DNA of 64,000 nucleotides, taken from positions 159,254 through 223,253 of the forward strand of contig NZ_JAUSRN010000011.1 in assembly GCF_030811855.1 (NCBI RefSeq). Reading direction: 5' to 3'. The stretch's first letter is position 1. Every line of letters starts with the position of its first letter. The stretch comes from Variovorax paradoxus. Lineage in GTDB: Bacteria > Pseudomonadota > Gammaproteobacteria > Burkholderiales > Burkholderiaceae_C. A model generated the notes under the pieces. The model was given only the letters and a program-made list of their open reading frames with translations, was not told the DNA's origin and did not search any database. The position numbers and the translations under genes were made by a program. Of the stretch, positions 8,200 through 16,498 are shown in pieces.

Positions 8200-9006
8200 T
8201 CAGACCGACGCCATCAGCGCGTCGTCGAAGATCGCCACCGCGCGCGTCCACCCTGCCGACGCACCGCGGATCTTGTGCGGAAAGCAGCTGATGAAGAATC
8301 CTGTCGGCGGCAGCACTTCGAGGTTGTGCAGCTTCTCGATGTGGCAGTAGCCGATGTCGCGACCGGCCTTGTGGCCTTCCCAGATCAGCGAAGCGTCCTG
8401 CGTCTCGCCATACTTCTTGGCGGTATGCACGAAGGGCGCATCCCAGCTCCATGCATCGGTGCCCGTGAGGCGCACGCCGCGCTCCAGCAGGTACATGGTC
8501 GCTTCATAGCCCATGCCCGCGCCGGCCGATACGTAGTCGGGGTGGCCGTAGCGCGAGCCCGCGCGCGTGTTCACCACCACGATTTCCAACGGGCTCAGCG
8601 TGTGGCCGATGCGCTTGAGTTCTGCCTCCACGTCATCGGCGGTCACCACGTAGCCATCGGCGAAATGCCGGAAGTCGAGCTTCACGCCGGGCTGGAAGCA
8701 CCATTCGAGCGGCACCTCGTGAATGGCGATGGCGGGCTTCTTCTCGCCCAGCGCCTTGTCCATGGTCGAGTGGAAGTGATAGGGCGCATCGAGGTGCGTG
8801 CCGTTGTGCGTGGAAAGCTGCACCAGCTCCACGGCCCAGCCTTCGCCATCGGGCAGGTCTTCTTTCTTCAAGCCCGGGAAGAACGGCTCGATCTGCTCGT
8901 AGGTCTGCTCGTGCGTGAAGTACTGGATCTTCGGCGCGAAGGCCGGTGGGTCGGACAGCACATCGTTTTCGAGAAAGATCGAGAGGTCGACAAATTTGCG
9001 TGGCAT
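8200..9006 (-). CDS. Cyclase-family metal-dependent hydrolase (kynurenine-formamidase-like)
   Basis: 268 residues with the family signature HNGTHLDAPYHF at about residues 70-81, which supplies the metal-binding His/Asp set of PF04199 hydrolases. Members open amide or ester bonds in aromatic intermediates (for example N-formylkynurenine or isatin). The start MPRKFVDLS at 9006 follows AAGGAGC. An upstream extension of the frame is the shadow of the permease gene. It lies between ABC permease and fumarylacetoacetase, so the operon may import and process a cyclic aromatic compound (inference). Confidence 0.8.
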   Translation of the reverse strand: MPRKFVDLSIFLENDVLSDPPAFAPKIQYFTHEQTYEQIEPFFPGLKKEDLPDGEGWAVELVQLSTHNGTHLDAPYHFHSTMDKALGEKKPAIAIHEVPLEWCFQPGVKLDFRHFADGYVVTADDVEAELKRIGHTLSPLEIVVVNTRAGSRYGHPDYVSAGAGMGYEATMYLLERGVRLTGTDAWSWDAPFVHTAKKYGETQDASLIWEGHKAGRDIGYCHIEKLHNLEVLPPTGFFISCFPHKIRGASAGWTRAVAIFDDALMASV

Positions 9007-9050
9007 GGGGGCTCCTTGTGCAATGTTGGTATTGATTGGGCGTGAAGAGT

Positions 9051-9839
9051 TCAGGGCTGCTGCCAGCGCAGCAGGCGCTTCTCGGCAAAGGCCAGCAGCG
9101 CGTTGCTCACGAAGCCGATGAGCCCGAGCAGCACGATCCCGGCGAACAGGTCGCTGGCGCGAAACGCGCGCGCCGCAAGAAGAATGGCCTGACCCAGTCC
9201 GCTTTGCGAGGCAATCATTTCGCCCACCACTGCAACGATCAGCGCAATGGTCAGCGCGAGCCGCATGCCGGCCAGGATGTCGGGCATCGCGTTGGGCAGG
9301 CCCATCTTCCAGACGAAAGCCGCACGCGACATCTGCAGGCATCGCGCCACCTCCGACAGCCGCGGCTCCACCGCCGCAAAGCCGTGCACCGTGGCCAGCA
9401 GCACCGGCCACATTGCGCCGAACGCCACCACGAACAGCACCATGCCGGGGTTCAGCCCGAAGATCGAAATGGCCAGCGGCAGCAGCGCCGAAGCGGGCAG
9501 GGGGCGGATGAATTCGAGCGTCGGCTGCACCCACGCGCGCACCGCGGGCGACACGCTGATGGCCGCGCCCAGCAGCACGCCGAAGAGCGAGGCCAAAAGC
9601 CAGCCCTGCACCATGCGGCCGACCGTGGCCTGCGTGAAGGCGAGCAGCTCGCCGTTGCCCGAACCGCCTGAGAGATTGAGCCCTTCGAGCAGGCTTGCGA
9701 AAGTGGCTTGCGGCGTCGGCAGGAACACGCGGCTTACCCAGCCTGCATTGCTTGCCGTCCACCACAGCGCAATGAATGCGCACAGCACGGCGAACGAACC
9801 GAGCCAGTTCATCACACCAACGCGGCTGCGGGCGTTCAT
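9051..9839 (-). CDS. ABC transporter permease, NitT/TauT type (second permease)
   Basis: 262 residues with about six membrane segments. The inner-membrane coupling loop reads VARCLQMSRAAFVWKMGLPNAMPDILAGMRLALT, the EAA-like site (residues ~155-190). The start overlaps the previous permease stop as ATGA (9836-9839). It probably forms a heterodimer with that permease and uses the ATPase at 10683. Confidence 0.88.
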   Translation of the reverse strand: MNARSRVGVMNWLGSFAVLCAFIALWWTASNAGWVSRVFLPTPQATFASLLEGLNLSGGSGNGELLAFTQATVGRMVQGWLLASLFGVLLGAAISVSPAVRAWVQPTLEFIRPLPASALLPLAISIFGLNPGMVLFVVAFGAMWPVLLATVHGFAAVEPRLSEVARCLQMSRAAFVWKMGLPNAMPDILAGMRLALTIALIVAVVGEMIASQSGLGQAILLAARAFRASDLFAGIVLLGLIGFVSNALLAFAEKRLLRWQQP

Positions 9840-10582
9840 GGCTGCACCCCCATGCGCCGCGCGACCACGCGCTGCAGCAGCAGCATGCCCGCGTTGACCG
9901 CAAAGCCAACCACGCCGATCCAGCCCAGCCATGCGAGCATCAGCGCGGGGTCGAAGCTCTGCTGCGCGATCATCATCGCGTAGCCCATGCCGTTGGGGTT
10001 GGCCGCGATTTCCACCGTGACTGCCACCACCAGCGCCACCGCCACGCCGAGCCGCAGCGCAACGAACAGGCGCGGCACGATGGCCGGCAGCACGATCTTG
10101 AAAGCCCGCTCTCGCGCCGAGAGGCCCAGTACGCGGCTCACCTCGAGAAGCCGAGGCTCGATCTGCTGCACCGCAGACTGCACCAGCACCAGCAGCGGCC
10201 AGAAGGTGGCGAAGGCGACGATGGCCAACTCCATGCGCACGCCGAATCCGAAGGTCAGCATCGCGAGCGGAATCAGCGCCACGGAAGGCACGGGCCGCAG
10301 CACCTCGATCGACATTGAGCCCAGCTGCGCCGCGCGGCGCGAGAGCCCGAGCACCAGCCCGAGTGCGATGCCGAGCACCGCGCCCAGCAGCAGGCCGAGC
10401 GCGGCTGTGCCCAGCGTGAAGCCGGTGGCCTGCCAGAGCGAGCCGTCGAGCACGGCACCGACAAAAGCCTTGGCGGCCGCACTCGGCGGTGCGAGCGCAT
10501 CGCTGCCCAATGCGGACGCGCGGCGCGCGTACCACTCGAACAGGGCCAGCAGAGCCAGCGGCAATGCAAAGGGACGGACCAT
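9836..10582 (-). CDS. ABC transporter permease, NitT/TauT type (first permease)
   Basis: 248 residues from ATG 10582 (MVRPFALPL), six predicted membrane helices, and the EAA-type loop SRVLGLSARERAFKIVLPAIVPRLFVALRLG. Longer in-frame starts at 10690 or 10720 would translate the intergenic repeat and overlap the ATPase stop, so 10582 is preferred. It shares an ATGA with the next permease. Confidence 0.85.
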   Translation of the reverse strand: MVRPFALPLALLALFEWYARRASALGSDALAPPSAAAKAFVGAVLDGSLWQATGFTLGTAALGLLLGAVLGIALGLVLGLSRRAAQLGSMSIEVLRPVPSVALIPLAMLTFGFGVRMELAIVAFATFWPLLVLVQSAVQQIEPRLLEVSRVLGLSARERAFKIVLPAIVPRLFVALRLGVAVALVVAVTVEIAANPNGMGYAMMIAQQSFDPALMLAWLGWIGVVGFAVNAGMLLLQRVVARRMGVQP

Positions 10583-10626
10583 GCCAGGAACACCGCGGAA
10601 CCGGCTTTGCCGGGCCGCTGGTGTTG

Positions 10627-10678
10627 CCCCCGGCGAGGGGGTTGGCGAAGCGACACGAAGTGCGCGAAGACTGGGGGT
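10627..10678 (-). repeat. Intergenic palindromic repeat inside the ABC operon
   Basis: The 100-bp ATPase-permease gap holds a CCCCC...GGGGG dyad followed by GACACGAAGTG and a GGGGGT end. A second copy with the same order lies at 53927-53973. The element has no start codon or ribosome site of its own. Confidence 0.6.
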
Positions 10679-10682
10679 GTGC

Positions 10683-11465
10683 CTATTCATGACCCTGCTC
10701 GATGAAAGCGAACAGCTCACGCCGCAACTGCAGATACTCCGGATGCTCCTTCGTCGTGAGCTGGTCGCGCGGGCGCGGAATCTTCACGTCAATCATCCGC
10801 GCGAGGCTCGGCCGGCCCGGCCCCGGATTGGCCTGCAGCGCGATCACGCGGTCGCCGAGGTAGATGGCTTCTTCCAGGTCGTGCGTGACGAACAGCACCG
10901 TCAGCCCGTCGTCGCGCACCAGCCGCGCGAGTTCGTCCTGCAGGCTCTGGCGCGTGAGTGCATCGAGCGCGCCGAAGGGTTCGTCCATCATCATCAACTC
11001 TGGCTTCTGCGCCAGGCAGCGGGCAATCTGCGCGCGCTGCTGCATGCCGCCCGAAAGCTGCACCGGAAACTTCTGCGCGTGCTTCGAAAGACCCACCTTG
11101 CCCAGCACTTCGGCAATGCGCGGCGCGCGCTCGGCAGCGGGCACGCCGGCCGCTTCGAGCGCGAGGCTCACGTTGCCTTCGACCGTGCGCCAGGGCAGCA
11201 GCGCGCGGCCGTAATCCTGGAACACGAAGGCCACTTCGCGCGAGGGCTCCGTCATCTTCACGCCGTTGCGCCGCACCTCGCCTGCACTCGCGGTCACGAG
11301 CCCGCTGGCGGCGCGCAGCAGCGTGGTCTTGCCGCAGCCGCTCGGGCCGACGATGCAGACGAACTCGCCGCGCGCCACATCGAATGACGTGGGCGACAAG
11401 ATCTCGCGCCCGCCGAGCCGGATCGCGACACCGTCGAAGCGAAGGAAGTCGTCTGCAGCGTTCAC
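10683..11465 (-). CDS. ABC transporter ATP-binding protein, NitT/TauT type
   Basis: 260 residues. Walker A is GPSGCGKTT (~40-48), signature LSGGMQQR (~136), Walker B LMMMDEPFGALD (~157-168), and a switch His in FVTHDLEEA. Its start overlaps the stop of the binding-protein gene as ATGA (11462-11465). It powers import by the two following permeases. Confidence 0.92.
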   Translation of the reverse strand: MNAADDFLRFDGVAIRLGGREILSPTSFDVARGEFVCIVGPSGCGKTTLLRAASGLVTASAGEVRRNGVKMTEPSREVAFVFQDYGRALLPWRTVEGNVSLALEAAGVPAAERAPRIAEVLGKVGLSKHAQKFPVQLSGGMQQRAQIARCLAQKPELMMMDEPFGALDALTRQSLQDELARLVRDDGLTVLFVTHDLEEAIYLGDRVIALQANPGPGRPSLARMIDVKIPRPRDQLTTKEHPEYLQLRRELFAFIEQGHE

Positions 11466-12406
11466 TTGGCGATCAACTTCGCAACGTCGATTGGGGTCTT
11501 CAGCATGTCCTGGTCCTTCATGAGGCCCACCCAGTAGCCCAGCTGCTTCTCGTTCACCATCGCGCCGGGCGGCGAGATCTGGATCTTCGCAAGCACCTCG
11601 GGCGGCAGCTTGATGTACTTGCCGATGGCCGAGCGCACCTTGGCGTCGTTCTTCGGCTGCTGCATGAAGGCGGCGGCCTCGACCAACGACTCACGGAACG
11701 CGCGCGCGGCGGCCGGGTTCTTCACCACCCATTCGCGCTTGGCCGCATGCACGATGGTCTGGTTGTTCTCCGGCAGGAAGGTGGAGTAATACGAGGCCAC
11801 GTAGCCCGCGCCGCTCTCGGTGATGCGGCTCATGAACGGGTCCGCCGACACGACCGCATCGACCGAGCCGCCGCGCAGCAGGTCGGCATGCTGCGGGAAC
11901 GAGGCCTCGACGAAGTTGACCTTGCGGTAGTCCACGCCGCTGTCCTTGAGCCAGGCTCGGAAGGTCACGTGCAGGAACGCGCCGAGCCCGGGCACGCCGA
12001 TCTTCTTGCCCACGCAATCCTGCGGGTTCTTGATGCCCGAGCCCGCGCGCGCCACCAGGCCGAAGCCCGTGATGGTCTTCGACGTGAGCCCACCGCCGGC
12101 CACCAGCACCAGGTCGAGCCCGCCGTCCACCGCCTGCAGGAACACCGAAGGCGTGGGCCCGCCGATCTGCAGCGAGTCGGACTGCAGCGCCGCGGGAATG
12201 GTGGAGTTGAGCGGAATGAACTTCAGCTCCACGTCGAGGTTGCGCTTCTTGAAGTAGCCCTCTTCGGCCGCCAGGAAGACCGAGGCGAAGTCGGACACGG
12301 CCGTGTAGCCGAACACGATTTTCGGATTCGATTGCGCGCGCGAAGGCAGCGCCGCGGCGGCCGATGCGGCGGCCAGCGCCGACAGCAGGGTGCGTCTTTT
12401 CATCAT
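11462..12406 (-). CDS. ABC transporter periplasmic substrate-binding protein, NitT/TauT type
   Basis: 314 residues from MMKRRTLLSALAAAS. The twin-Arg/hydrophobic leader with cleavage near SRAQS (~25) sends it to the periplasm. The mature part resembles SsuA/TauA/ThiY-like binding proteins (VFGYTAVSDFASVFLAAEEGYFKKRNLDVEL). The start overlaps the TetR stop (ATGA at 12403-12406), so a longer N-terminal frame was rejected. The ligand cannot be read from sequence; an aromatic or heterocyclic acid is plausible from the enzymes downstream. Confidence 0.87.
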   Translation of the reverse strand: MMKRRTLLSALAAASAAAALPSRAQSNPKIVFGYTAVSDFASVFLAAEEGYFKKRNLDVELKFIPLNSTIPAALQSDSLQIGGPTPSVFLQAVDGGLDLVLVAGGGLTSKTITGFGLVARAGSGIKNPQDCVGKKIGVPGLGAFLHVTFRAWLKDSGVDYRKVNFVEASFPQHADLLRGGSVDAVVSADPFMSRITESGAGYVASYYSTFLPENNQTIVHAAKREWVVKNPAAARAFRESLVEAAAFMQQPKNDAKVRSAIGKYIKLPPEVLAKIQISPPGAMVNEKQLGYWVGLMKDQDMLKTPIDVAKLIAK

Positions 12407-13131
12407 GTCTTTTGTCTCCTGGAGGTGGTTTTCTTTGGCGGTGCCTTGGGCCGAGGCAGCGCAGCGCGCAGCCCGCCGACGATGAAGTTCACGAGCATCG
12501 GCGCCGCGGCCGGATCGCTGCGCCGGTTCTCGCCGTGCGAGAGCCGTTCGATGCGGCTGTCGGTCAGGTGATGCAGCAGCGCCCCGAGCGAGAACTGGTA
12601 GCACCAGGCGGCCTGCCCGCGTGTGGCATGCGGCAGTGCGACGTGCAGCGCGTCGATGTAGGCCTCGGCCAGCGGGTCGAAGTAGCCGCGCAGCACGCGG
12701 TCGGCTTCCTCGGTGGCGTGGTAGAGCTCGCGCGCCACCAGGAGCGCGTAGTACTCGCCCTCGGCGCTCGCACGCAGTGCCAGCACCGGCCCGGTGAAGG
12801 CCTCGATGATGCGCGGCAGCGTGCGCGCATCGTCGGGGTCGTTGTTCACCGCCTTGAGGCCCGCGAGCCGCTCCTCGATGCTGTGGCTCCAGTGCTCGAA
12901 GATCGCGTGAAAGAGCTCATGCTTGGGGCCGTAGTAGTAGCCCACCAGCGCCAGCGGCACGGCGGCTTCCTCGGCAATCTGCCGGATGGTGACCGCGTGG
13001 TAGCCGTGCTGCGCAAAGAGTTTCTCCGCTGCCAACAGGATCGCGTGGCGCCGGTCGGGCCGGGCCGCTTCGGCGGTGGCGGCCGCGGCACGGTGGGCGC
13101 TTCGTTTGACGGTCGGAGTGCGGGCATTCAT
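12403..13131 (-). CDS. TetR-family transcriptional regulator
   Basis: 242 residues. A Lys/Arg/Ala-rich tail precedes the TetR helix-turn-helix (ILLAAEKLFAQHGYHAVTIRQIAEEAAVPLALVGYYYGPK, ~31-70). The C-terminal ligand domain has no assignable ligand. It is first in the operon and translationally coupled to the binding protein. Two direct repeats 9 bp upstream of its start (13140-13178) are probable operators, so it likely represses itself and perhaps the divergent acetoacetyl-CoA synthetase. Confidence 0.88.
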   Translation of the reverse strand: MNARTPTVKRSAHRAAAATAEAARPDRRHAILLAAEKLFAQHGYHAVTIRQIAEEAAVPLALVGYYYGPKHELFHAIFEHWSHSIEERLAGLKAVNNDPDDARTLPRIIEAFTGPVLALRASAEGEYYALLVARELYHATEEADRVLRGYFDPLAEAYIDALHVALPHATRGQAAWCYQFSLGALLHHLTDSRIERLSHGENRRSDPAAAPMLVNFIVGGLRAALPRPKAPPKKTTSRRQKT

Positions 13132-13139
13132 GGGGCTGT

Positions 13140-13178
13140 ATTGAACGTCTGTACAAAACTATTGAACACACGTACAAA
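13140..13178. promoter_or_regulatory. Two 18-bp direct repeats, candidate TetR operator
   Basis: ATTGAACGTCTGTACAAA (13140-13157) and ATTGAACACACGTACAAA (13161-13178) match at 14 of 18 positions and are spaced 21 bp, two helical turns. Each half is an imperfect palindrome of form TTGxAC...GTxCAA. They fill the gap between the divergent TetR and acetoacetyl-CoA synthetase genes. Confidence 0.65.
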
Positions 13179-13231
13179 CCCTGAGGTCAACCCCGATTGA
13201 GCAGCGCGTGGCGCGGCATTACGCTTTACGC

Positions 13232-15226
13232 ATGTCAGCCCCCAACATCCCCCAGATTCGCATCTACCAGGACTGGCTGCGCGAGAAGCGCGGCCTGTCG
13301 TTCGACACCTACGACGCGCTGTGGCGCTGGTCCGTGACCGACCTCGACGCCTTCTGGCAGAGCATCTGGGACTACGTCGGCATGCGCTCGCCCACGCCGC
13401 ACACGGCGGTGCTGGCCGATGCGCGCATGCCCGGCGCCAAGTGGTTCCCCGGTGCGCAGGTCAACTACGCGCGCGAGGTGCTGCGCCACGCCGATGCGGC
13501 CCATGCGGCCGGCATGCCCGCCATCGTGAGCGACAACGAGCTCGGCGAAGTGCGCGAGCTGTCCTGGCCCGAGCTGCGCCGCCAGGTGGCCTCGGTTGCG
13601 CTCACGCTGCGTTCCCTGGGTGTGCAGCGCGGCGACCGCGTGGCGGCCTACATGCCCAACGTGCCCGAAACCATGGTGGCGTTTCTCGCGTGCACGAGCA
13701 TTGGCGCGGTGTGGAGCGTGTGCGCCCCCGACATGGGCACGGCCGCCGTGGTCGACCGCTTCCGCCAGATCGAACCCACGCTGCTGATTGCCGCCGACGG
13801 TGTGTATTACGGTGCCAAGCCTGTCGACCGCAGTGCCGTGGTGCAGGAGCTGCGCGGCGCGCTGCCCAGCGTGCAGAAGCTGCTGCTGCTCCGCACGCCG
13901 CATGCCGCGCAGCAGCTTGCCGCCGATGCCGACTGGGATGACGCCATTGCGCGGGACGACGCCGAGGTGGCCGCCTTCGAACCCGAATGGCTGCCCTTCG
14001 ACCATCCGATCTGGATCGTCTATTCGAGCGGCACCACCGGCCTGCCCAAGCCCATCGTGCACGGGCAGGGCGGCATCATCATGACGATGTATGCCTGCGG
14101 CATGCACAACGACGTCGGCGCGAGCTACGGCGCCAACAACTTCGGCGAACGCTTTCACTGGTACAGCTCGACCGGCTGGGTCATGTGGAACTGCCAGCTC
14201 TCGGGCCTGGCCTTCGGCAGCACCATCGTCATCTACGACGGCCATCCGGCCGGCAGCAAGGAGAAGCCCGACTGGGCCGTGCTGTGGCGCTTCGTCGCCA
14301 AGCACCGCATCACCTTCTTCGGCGCCGGCGCGGCCTACTTCACCAACTGCATGAAAGCCGGCGTGGTGGCGTCCGAATGCGGCGACCTGTCGCGCGTGCG
14401 CGCGCTCGGCAGCACCGGCTCGCCGCTGTCCGAAGACGTGCAGCGCTGGGGCACGGCGCAGTTGCAGGCTGCCGGCGCCAGCGACGTGTGGTGGTGCAAC
14501 ATCTCGGGAGGCACTGACTTCTGCGGTGCCTTCGTCGGCGGCAACCGCGAGCTGCCCGAGGTGCCCGGCCAGATGCAATGCCGTCAGCTCGGCCACTCCG
14601 TCGAGGCATGGAACGAAAACGGCCAGCCCGTCATCGGCGAAGTGGGCGAGCTGGTCTGCACGCGGCCCATTCCATCGATGCCGCTGTACTTCTGGGGCGA
14701 CGAAGGCAATGCGCGCTACCTGTCGAGCTACTTCGACACCTACCCCGGCATCTGGCGCCACGGCGACTGGATCAAGATCGGCGAAGACGGCGGCTGCGTC
14801 ATCTACGGCCGCAGCGACGCGACCATCAACCGCCAGGGCCTGCGCATGGGCACCAGCGAGATCTACAGCGCCGTGGAGGCCCTGCCCGAAGTGCTCGACT
14901 CGATGGTGGTCGATCTCGAATACCTCGGCCGCGAAAGCTACATGCCGCTCTTCGTGGTGCTGCGCCCCGGCGTGGCGCTCGACGATGCCATGCGCGCGAA
15001 GATCAATGGCGCCATCAAGACATCGCTCTCGCCACGCTTTCTGCCCAACGACATCTTCCAGGTGGACGAGATTCCGCGCACGCTCACCGGCAAGAAGCAG
15101 GAGCTGCCGATCAAGAAGCTGCTGCTGGGCCAGCCGCTCGAGAAGGTGGTCAACCGTGAAGCCATGGCCAACCCTGCTTCGCTCGCCTGGTACGTGGATT
15201 TTGCGGCGCGGCGCGGGGCCTCGTAA
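13232..15226 (+). CDS. Acetoacetyl-CoA synthetase
   Basis: 664 residues, the usual length. The AMP-binding P-loop is YSSGTTGLPKP (~265), and the C-terminal GKKQELPIKKLL holds the conserved acetylation/catalytic Lys region. It activates acetoacetate with ATP and CoA. ATG 13232 (MSAPNIPQ) is preferred over GTG 13208; neither has a strong ribosome site. It lies divergent from the operon whose last gene (fumarylacetoacetase) makes acetoacetate, a clear metabolic link. Confidence 0.9.
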   Translation: MSAPNIPQIRIYQDWLREKRGLSFDTYDALWRWSVTDLDAFWQSIWDYVGMRSPTPHTAVLADARMPGAKWFPGAQVNYAREVLRHADAAHAAGMPAIVSDNELGEVRELSWPELRRQVASVALTLRSLGVQRGDRVAAYMPNVPETMVAFLACTSIGAVWSVCAPDMGTAAVVDRFRQIEPTLLIAADGVYYGAKPVDRSAVVQELRGALPSVQKLLLLRTPHAAQQLAADADWDDAIARDDAEVAAFEPEWLPFDHPIWIVYSSGTTGLPKPIVHGQGGIIMTMYACGMHNDVGASYGANNFGERFHWYSSTGWVMWNCQLSGLAFGSTIVIYDGHPAGSKEKPDWAVLWRFVAKHRITFFGAGAAYFTNCMKAGVVASECGDLSRVRALGSTGSPLSEDVQRWGTAQLQAAGASDVWWCNISGGTDFCGAFVGGNRELPEVPGQMQCRQLGHSVEAWNENGQPVIGEVGELVCTRPIPSMPLYFWGDEGNARYLSSYFDTYPGIWRHGDWIKIGEDGGCVIYGRSDATINRQGLRMGTSEIYSAVEALPEVLDSMVVDLEYLGRESYMPLFVVLRPGVALDDAMRAKINGAIKTSLSPRFLPNDIFQVDEIPRTLTGKKQELPIKKLLLGQPLEKVVNREAMANPASLAWYVDFAARRGAS

Positions 15227-15230
15227 GCCC

Positions 15231-15947
15231 CTAGCGCGCGTCGTGGAAGATGATGCCCAGCGTATGCCGCCGCCCCGAGCGCACGCGGCTCACGCCATGG
15301 CGCATCGTCACGCGGTAGCTGCCGCGCGTGCCCGCCACCGGCCGCTGGTTGACCGCGAAGATCACCGCTTCGCCCTGCGCGAGCGCCACCACCTCGGCGC
15401 GCGACTGCATGCGCGGCCGCTGCTCGGTGAGCACGAATTCGCCGCCGGTGAAATCGTCGCCCGGCCGGCTCAGCAGCACCGTGAGCTGCAGCGGAAACTG
15501 CAGGTCGCCATACAGGTCCTGATGCAGGCAGTTGTAGTCGCCCTCGCCGTAGCGCAGCAGCAGCGGCGTGGGGCGCAGCTGCCCCGCCGCATGGCAGCGC
15601 GCGAGGTAGGCGGCATGGTCCGGCGGATAGTCGGCCGGCTGGCCCATCGCGGCGGCCCACGCATTGGCAAGCGGCGCCAGGCGCTCGTACAGCGCGCTGC
15701 GCCATGAGGCCACGACCGGCGGCAGCGGGTTGGCGAAGTACTGGTACTCCCCTTGCCCGAAGCCGTGCCGCTGCATCACCACGCGGCTGCGGAAACGGTC
15801 CGGTTCGTCATAGAGAGCAGCCAGCGCGCTGCATTCCTCCGGGCTGAAGATCACACCCGTGGTTGCACAGCCGCGCGTCGCAAGGTCGGTATCAATGCGG
15901 GGCCAGTCGAGAGCGGCGACGGATTTTTCGGGAGAGAGGGTCGGCAT
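15231..15947 (-). CDS. 2-oxoglutarate/Fe(II) dioxygenase
   Basis: 238 residues. The metal triad is HQD (LHQDLYGDLQFPLQL, ~140) with a distal His, and RRHTLGIIFHDAR near the end provides the 2-oxoglutarate-binding Arg. It resembles the prokaryotic oxygenase family often labelled as acting on alkylated DNA (PF09859); the substrate is not proven. It is convergent with acetoacetyl-CoA synthetase, with stops 4 bp apart. Confidence 0.78.
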   Translation of the reverse strand: MPTLSPEKSVAALDWPRIDTDLATRGCATTGVIFSPEECSALAALYDEPDRFRSRVVMQRHGFGQGEYQYFANPLPPVVASWRSALYERLAPLANAWAAAMGQPADYPPDHAAYLARCHAAGQLRPTPLLLRYGEGDYNCLHQDLYGDLQFPLQLTVLLSRPGDDFTGGEFVLTEQRPRMQSRAEVVALAQGEAVIFAVNQRPVAGTRGSYRVTMRHGVSRVRSGRRHTLGIIFHDAR

Positions 15948-16012
15948 GCCGGCAGTGTGCGTCCGGCGCGGTTCAGGCGCTCGCTGTTTCCGGACGTGGG
16001 TGCAGCCCTACT

Positions 16013-16036
16013 GCCCTAGAGCCCTAGAGCCCTACA
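16013..16036. repeat. Three tandem copies of an 8-mer (GCCCTAGA)
   Basis: GCCCTAGA, GCCCTAGA and GCCCTACA abut each other. The third overlaps the stop codon region of the holin-fold gene. The rest of 15948-16031 shows nothing. Confidence 0.6.
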
Positions 16037-16436
16037 GCCACTTGCCGCTGCCCGTCGGCATCTGGATGGTCGTTGCCGGGTCGCCGCTGTTCACCAGCGA
16101 GTCGATGCCGATACTCAATAGCGAGATGAAGATGCTCGCGAAGAACGCGGTCCAGAAGCCCGAGAGCTTGAACCCGCGCACCATCGCGGCCACCAGCATG
16201 ATCATCAGCGCATTGATCACCAGCAGGAAGAGGCCGAGCGTCAGAAGTGTCAGCGGCAGCGTGAGCACGATCAGTAGCGGCTTGACGATGGCATTGGCAA
16301 GGCCCAGCAACAGGGCCGAGATCACAAGCGCGGAAGTGCTCTCGAACTTGATGCCGCGAAAGATCAGGCTGGCCACCCACAGCGACAGCGCGGTGATGGC
16401 CCAGTGCACGAGAAAGGGAGCGAGGTTGTTCAGCAT
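16032..16436 (-). CDS. Holin-fold (phage_holin_4_2 type) four-helix membrane protein
   Basis: 134 residues with four hydrophobic segments (~8-25, 37-55, 60-80, 95-115) and the family-like motif GLANAIVKPLLIVLTLPLTLLTLGLFLLVINA. Proteins of this family are common chromosomal inner-membrane proteins of unknown role despite the phage name. No phage genes are nearby. Confidence 0.8.
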   Translation of the reverse strand: MLNNLAPFLVHWAITALSLWVASLIFRGIKFESTSALVISALLLGLANAIVKPLLIVLTLPLTLLTLGLFLLVINALMIMLVAAMVRGFKLSGFWTAFFASIFISLLSIGIDSLVNSGDPATTIQMPTGSGKWL

Positions 16437-16498
16437 GGTGTGTGTGAGGGGCGGAAGACGGTCCGCGGGGCGATGCGGACCATCATATCGGCAGCCTC

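Noticed and set aside
10583..10720. Longer permease start at 10690 or 10720
   Set aside because: It would translate the intergenic repeat and overlap the ATPase stop; the shorter start begins right at the first membrane helix.
16032..16436. Holin-fold protein as evidence for a prophage
   Set aside because: No integrase, lysin, capsid or att sites are near, and the family is common in bacterial chromosomes.
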